22,727 bases of DNA from positions 1-22,727 of the forward strand of contig DEKK01000003.1 in assembly GCA_002353815.1 (NCBI GenBank). The letters are read 5' to 3'. The notes beneath the pieces are model-generated. The model had not been told where the DNA came from and ran no database searches. It worked only from the letters and a program-made list of their open reading frames with translations. The stretch comes from Bifidobacteriaceae bacterium UBA2724 (GTDB lineage Bacteria > Actinomycetota > Actinomycetes > Actinomycetales > Bifidobacteriaceae). Below, piece after piece: positions 21,089 through 22,727 of the stretch. Every line of letters begins with the position of its first letter. The first letter of the stretch is position 1. A program made the position numbers and the translations under genes.

Positions 21089-22453
21089 ATGACATTGGCT
21101 GAAGCGATGCCGCAGATTATCACTGGAAGCGTTCCGGGCCCCAAGACCAAGGAATTCCTGAAGAAGCGTAATGAGAACGTCCCCGCCGGCATGTGCATCA
21201 ACACGTATCCGGTGTGCATCAAGCGCGGCGAAGGCGCGATGTTTGAGGATATCGACGGCAACAAGTTCCTTGATTGGATTGGCGGCGTCGGCGTGCTGAA
21301 CATCGGTTACTCCCGTCCTGAGCTTGTCAAGGCCGTGCAGGACCAGGCCGCCAAGTACTTCCACGCGCTGTTCACCGTCGTCGGCCACGAAGGCTATGTC
21401 GACCTCGCCGAGGGTCTGAATAACACAATTCCGTGTCGCGGCGACCACAAGAAGACCTACTTCGCGAATTCCGGTGCTGAGTGCGACGAGAACGCCATCA
21501 AGATCGCCAAGGCCTACACCGGCCGCCAGGGCGTGATCTGCTTCAGCGGCGCATTCCACGGCCGCACCAACCTGACCATGGCCCTCACCGCCAAGAAGGC
21601 TTACTCCCGCGGCATGGGCCCGTTCCCGGCAGACATCGCCCGCGCTCCGTATCCCTACCTGTATCGCGCGCCGAAGGGCTACAGCAAGGAAGAGGCCATC
21701 CAGTACTACATCGACGGCCTGAACAAGGTGTTCGACCAGGGCATCCCGGCGAAGGAAGTCGCCTGCCTGCTCGTCGAGCCGCTCCAAGGCGAAGGTGGCT
21801 TCATCCCCGCTCCGATTGAGTGGGTCAAGGCCGTCCGCAAGATTTGCGACGAGAACGGCATCCTGCTTATCGCTGATGAGGTCCAGTGCGGCAACTGCCG
21901 TACCGGCAAGTACTTCGCTTCTGAGTACTGGGCGGAGGCTGGCGCCGCTCCGGATATCGTCACCACCGCGAAGTCTCTCGCCGGCGGCATGCCGATTTCT
22001 GCGATCACCGGCCGCGACGAGGTCATGGACGCCGCTCCGGCGGGCACCATCGGCGGCACCTTCTGCGGCAACCCGCTGTCTTGCGCCGCTGGCGTCGCTG
22101 CGATGAAGATCTACAAGGAAGAGGACTTCCCGGCCAAGGCCCGCCACATCGGCGAGATGGTGACCGAGGGCTTCCAGACGATGGCCAAGAAGTACTCCGT
22201 CATCGGCGACATCCGTGGCCTCGGTGCCATGGTCGGCGTGGAGTTCGTCAAGGACCGCGAGACCAAGGAGCCGGCGACCGAGCTCGTCGCTCGCCTGATC
22301 CAGGAAGCTCTGCAGCGCGGCCTGCTCATGGAGTCTGCCGGCACCGATAGCAACGTCATCCGCTTCCTTGCTCCGCTCGTCATGACCGATGAGCAGACCA
22401 AGCGCGGCCTCGAGATTTTCGAGGAGTCCCTCAAGGCTGCTCTCGCCGAGTAG
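21089..22453 (+). CDS. class III aminotransferase, GabT-like
   Basis: This 454-residue fold-type I PLP enzyme resembles 4-aminobutyrate or related omega-amine transaminases. The Schiff-base lysine is K295 in TTAKSLAGGMP. Other family blocks are NSGAECDENAIKIAKAYTGR, FSGAFHGRTN, VEPLQGEGGF, LLIADEVQCG and GGTFCGNPLSCAA. It would move the amino group of a terminal amine to 2-oxoglutarate, giving a semialdehyde. It differs clearly from the ETNPPL-type enzyme at 7262, which lacks these motifs. The gene uses GCT, TCT and CGT codons more often than its neighbours, as a highly expressed or separately acquired gene might. It has its own leader and terminator, so it is a single-gene unit. GABA as substrate is likely but unproven. 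Confidence 0.85.
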   Translation: MTLAEAMPQIITGSVPGPKTKEFLKKRNENVPAGMCINTYPVCIKRGEGAMFEDIDGNKFLDWIGGVGVLNIGYSRPELVKAVQDQAAKYFHALFTVVGHEGYVDLAEGLNNTIPCRGDHKKTYFANSGAECDENAIKIAKAYTGRQGVICFSGAFHGRTNLTMALTAKKAYSRGMGPFPADIARAPYPYLYRAPKGYSKEEAIQYYIDGLNKVFDQGIPAKEVACLLVEPLQGEGGFIPAPIEWVKAVRKICDENGILLIADEVQCGNCRTGKYFASEYWAEAGAAPDIVTTAKSLAGGMPISAITGRDEVMDAAPAGTIGGTFCGNPLSCAAGVAAMKIYKEEDFPAKARHIGEMVTEGFQTMAKKYSVIGDIRGLGAMVGVEFVKDRETKEPATELVARLIQEALQRGLLMESAGTDSNVIRFLAPLVMTDEQTKRGLEIFEESLKAALAE

Positions 22454-22567
22454 CCGTTCAAAGTTTCCCTCGACCGCTGGCCGGACTGAACCGCAACGAT
22501 GGCTCCGTCTGGCTGCTTGAAACGGTCGGGGGAATTCCGGACATCACATCCGGTTCGTCATTGATAC

Positions 22568-22614
22568 ACCGGCGCCGATGGCTTCCTTCCGGGCCACCGG
22601 CGCCGGTTTGTTTG
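22568..22614 (+). terminator. rho-independent terminator of the gabT-like gene
   Basis: ACCGGCGCCG at 22568-22577 pairs with CGGCGCCGGT at 22598-22607. After one mismatch, TGGC (22579-22582) pairs with GCCA (22593-22596). The T-rich TTTGTTTG follows directly from 22607. This is the clearest T-tailed terminator apart from that of fadD. Confidence 0.85.
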
Positions 22615-22727
22615 TGGGGATGGGTTGTGGTGGGTGTTGGCTTGGGGCGTGGGGCGAGTTGCGGCGGCGGAGAGTGTGACGGCGTGGGGCGCCGGCGTGG
22701 GGCTCTGTATCTGCCGTCGGGGGTGCA

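Overview
The window is about 22.7 kb of GC-rich DNA (roughly 63% GC by eye) with short intergenic repeats, strong AAGGAG-type ribosome binding sites and a FadD-type ligase of actinobacterial character. It reads like a high-GC Actinobacterium. A Bifidobacteriaceae origin is my best guess from protein resemblance, but I cannot confirm it without a database. No rRNA, tRNA, CRISPR array, insertion sequence or phage gene is visible.

Layout. 1-2231: a long-chain acyl-CoA synthetase with its own promoter and terminator, probably core genome. 2232-2828: a second long hairpin, a 12-bp tandem repeat and a promoter element. 2829-5573: an APH/hydroxylysine-kinase-type small-molecule kinase and an Eat-type ethanolamine permease. 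5938-6822: a GntR/UTRA regulator. 7262-8626: a class III PLP enzyme of the ethanolamine-phosphate phospho-lyase (ETNPPL) type. 8852-9610 (minus strand): a second, paralogous GntR/UTRA regulator. 10206-15583: a probable operon of amidase, two related choline/ethanolamine-kinase-like proteins, a two-helix small membrane protein and a sodium:solute symporter. 16358-19801: a 32-codon leader ORF, a cytidylate-kinase-like protein and a large fusion of an APC permease to an iron-dependent alcohol dehydrogenase. 20035-20466: a GNAT acetyltransferase. 21089-22453: a GabT-like aminotransferase with a good terminator.

How the genes may work together (inference). Ethanolamine or a similar amino alcohol enters through the Eat permease and is phosphorylated by an APH-type kinase. 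The ETNPPL-type lyase then splits it to acetaldehyde, ammonia and phosphate. The acetaldehyde could be reduced to ethanol by the alcohol dehydrogenase domain fused to the second permease. This would be ethanolamine use without a Eut microcompartment, EutBC or vitamin B12; none of those genes is in the window. The amidase could release the amino alcohol from N-acyl derivatives, and the kinase pair with the symporter suggests a second amino-alcohol entry route. Linking evidence comes from the DNA: the kinase-permease promoter region and the lyase promoter region share an identical 16-nt element (2620-2635 and 7143-7158), each followed at exactly the same distance by CGTAAC.

The most unusual items are the permease-dehydrogenase fusion, the microcompartment-free pathway with its shared promoter element, the tandem kinase pair with one divergent member, and the leader ORF overlapping the cytidylate-kinase-like gene.
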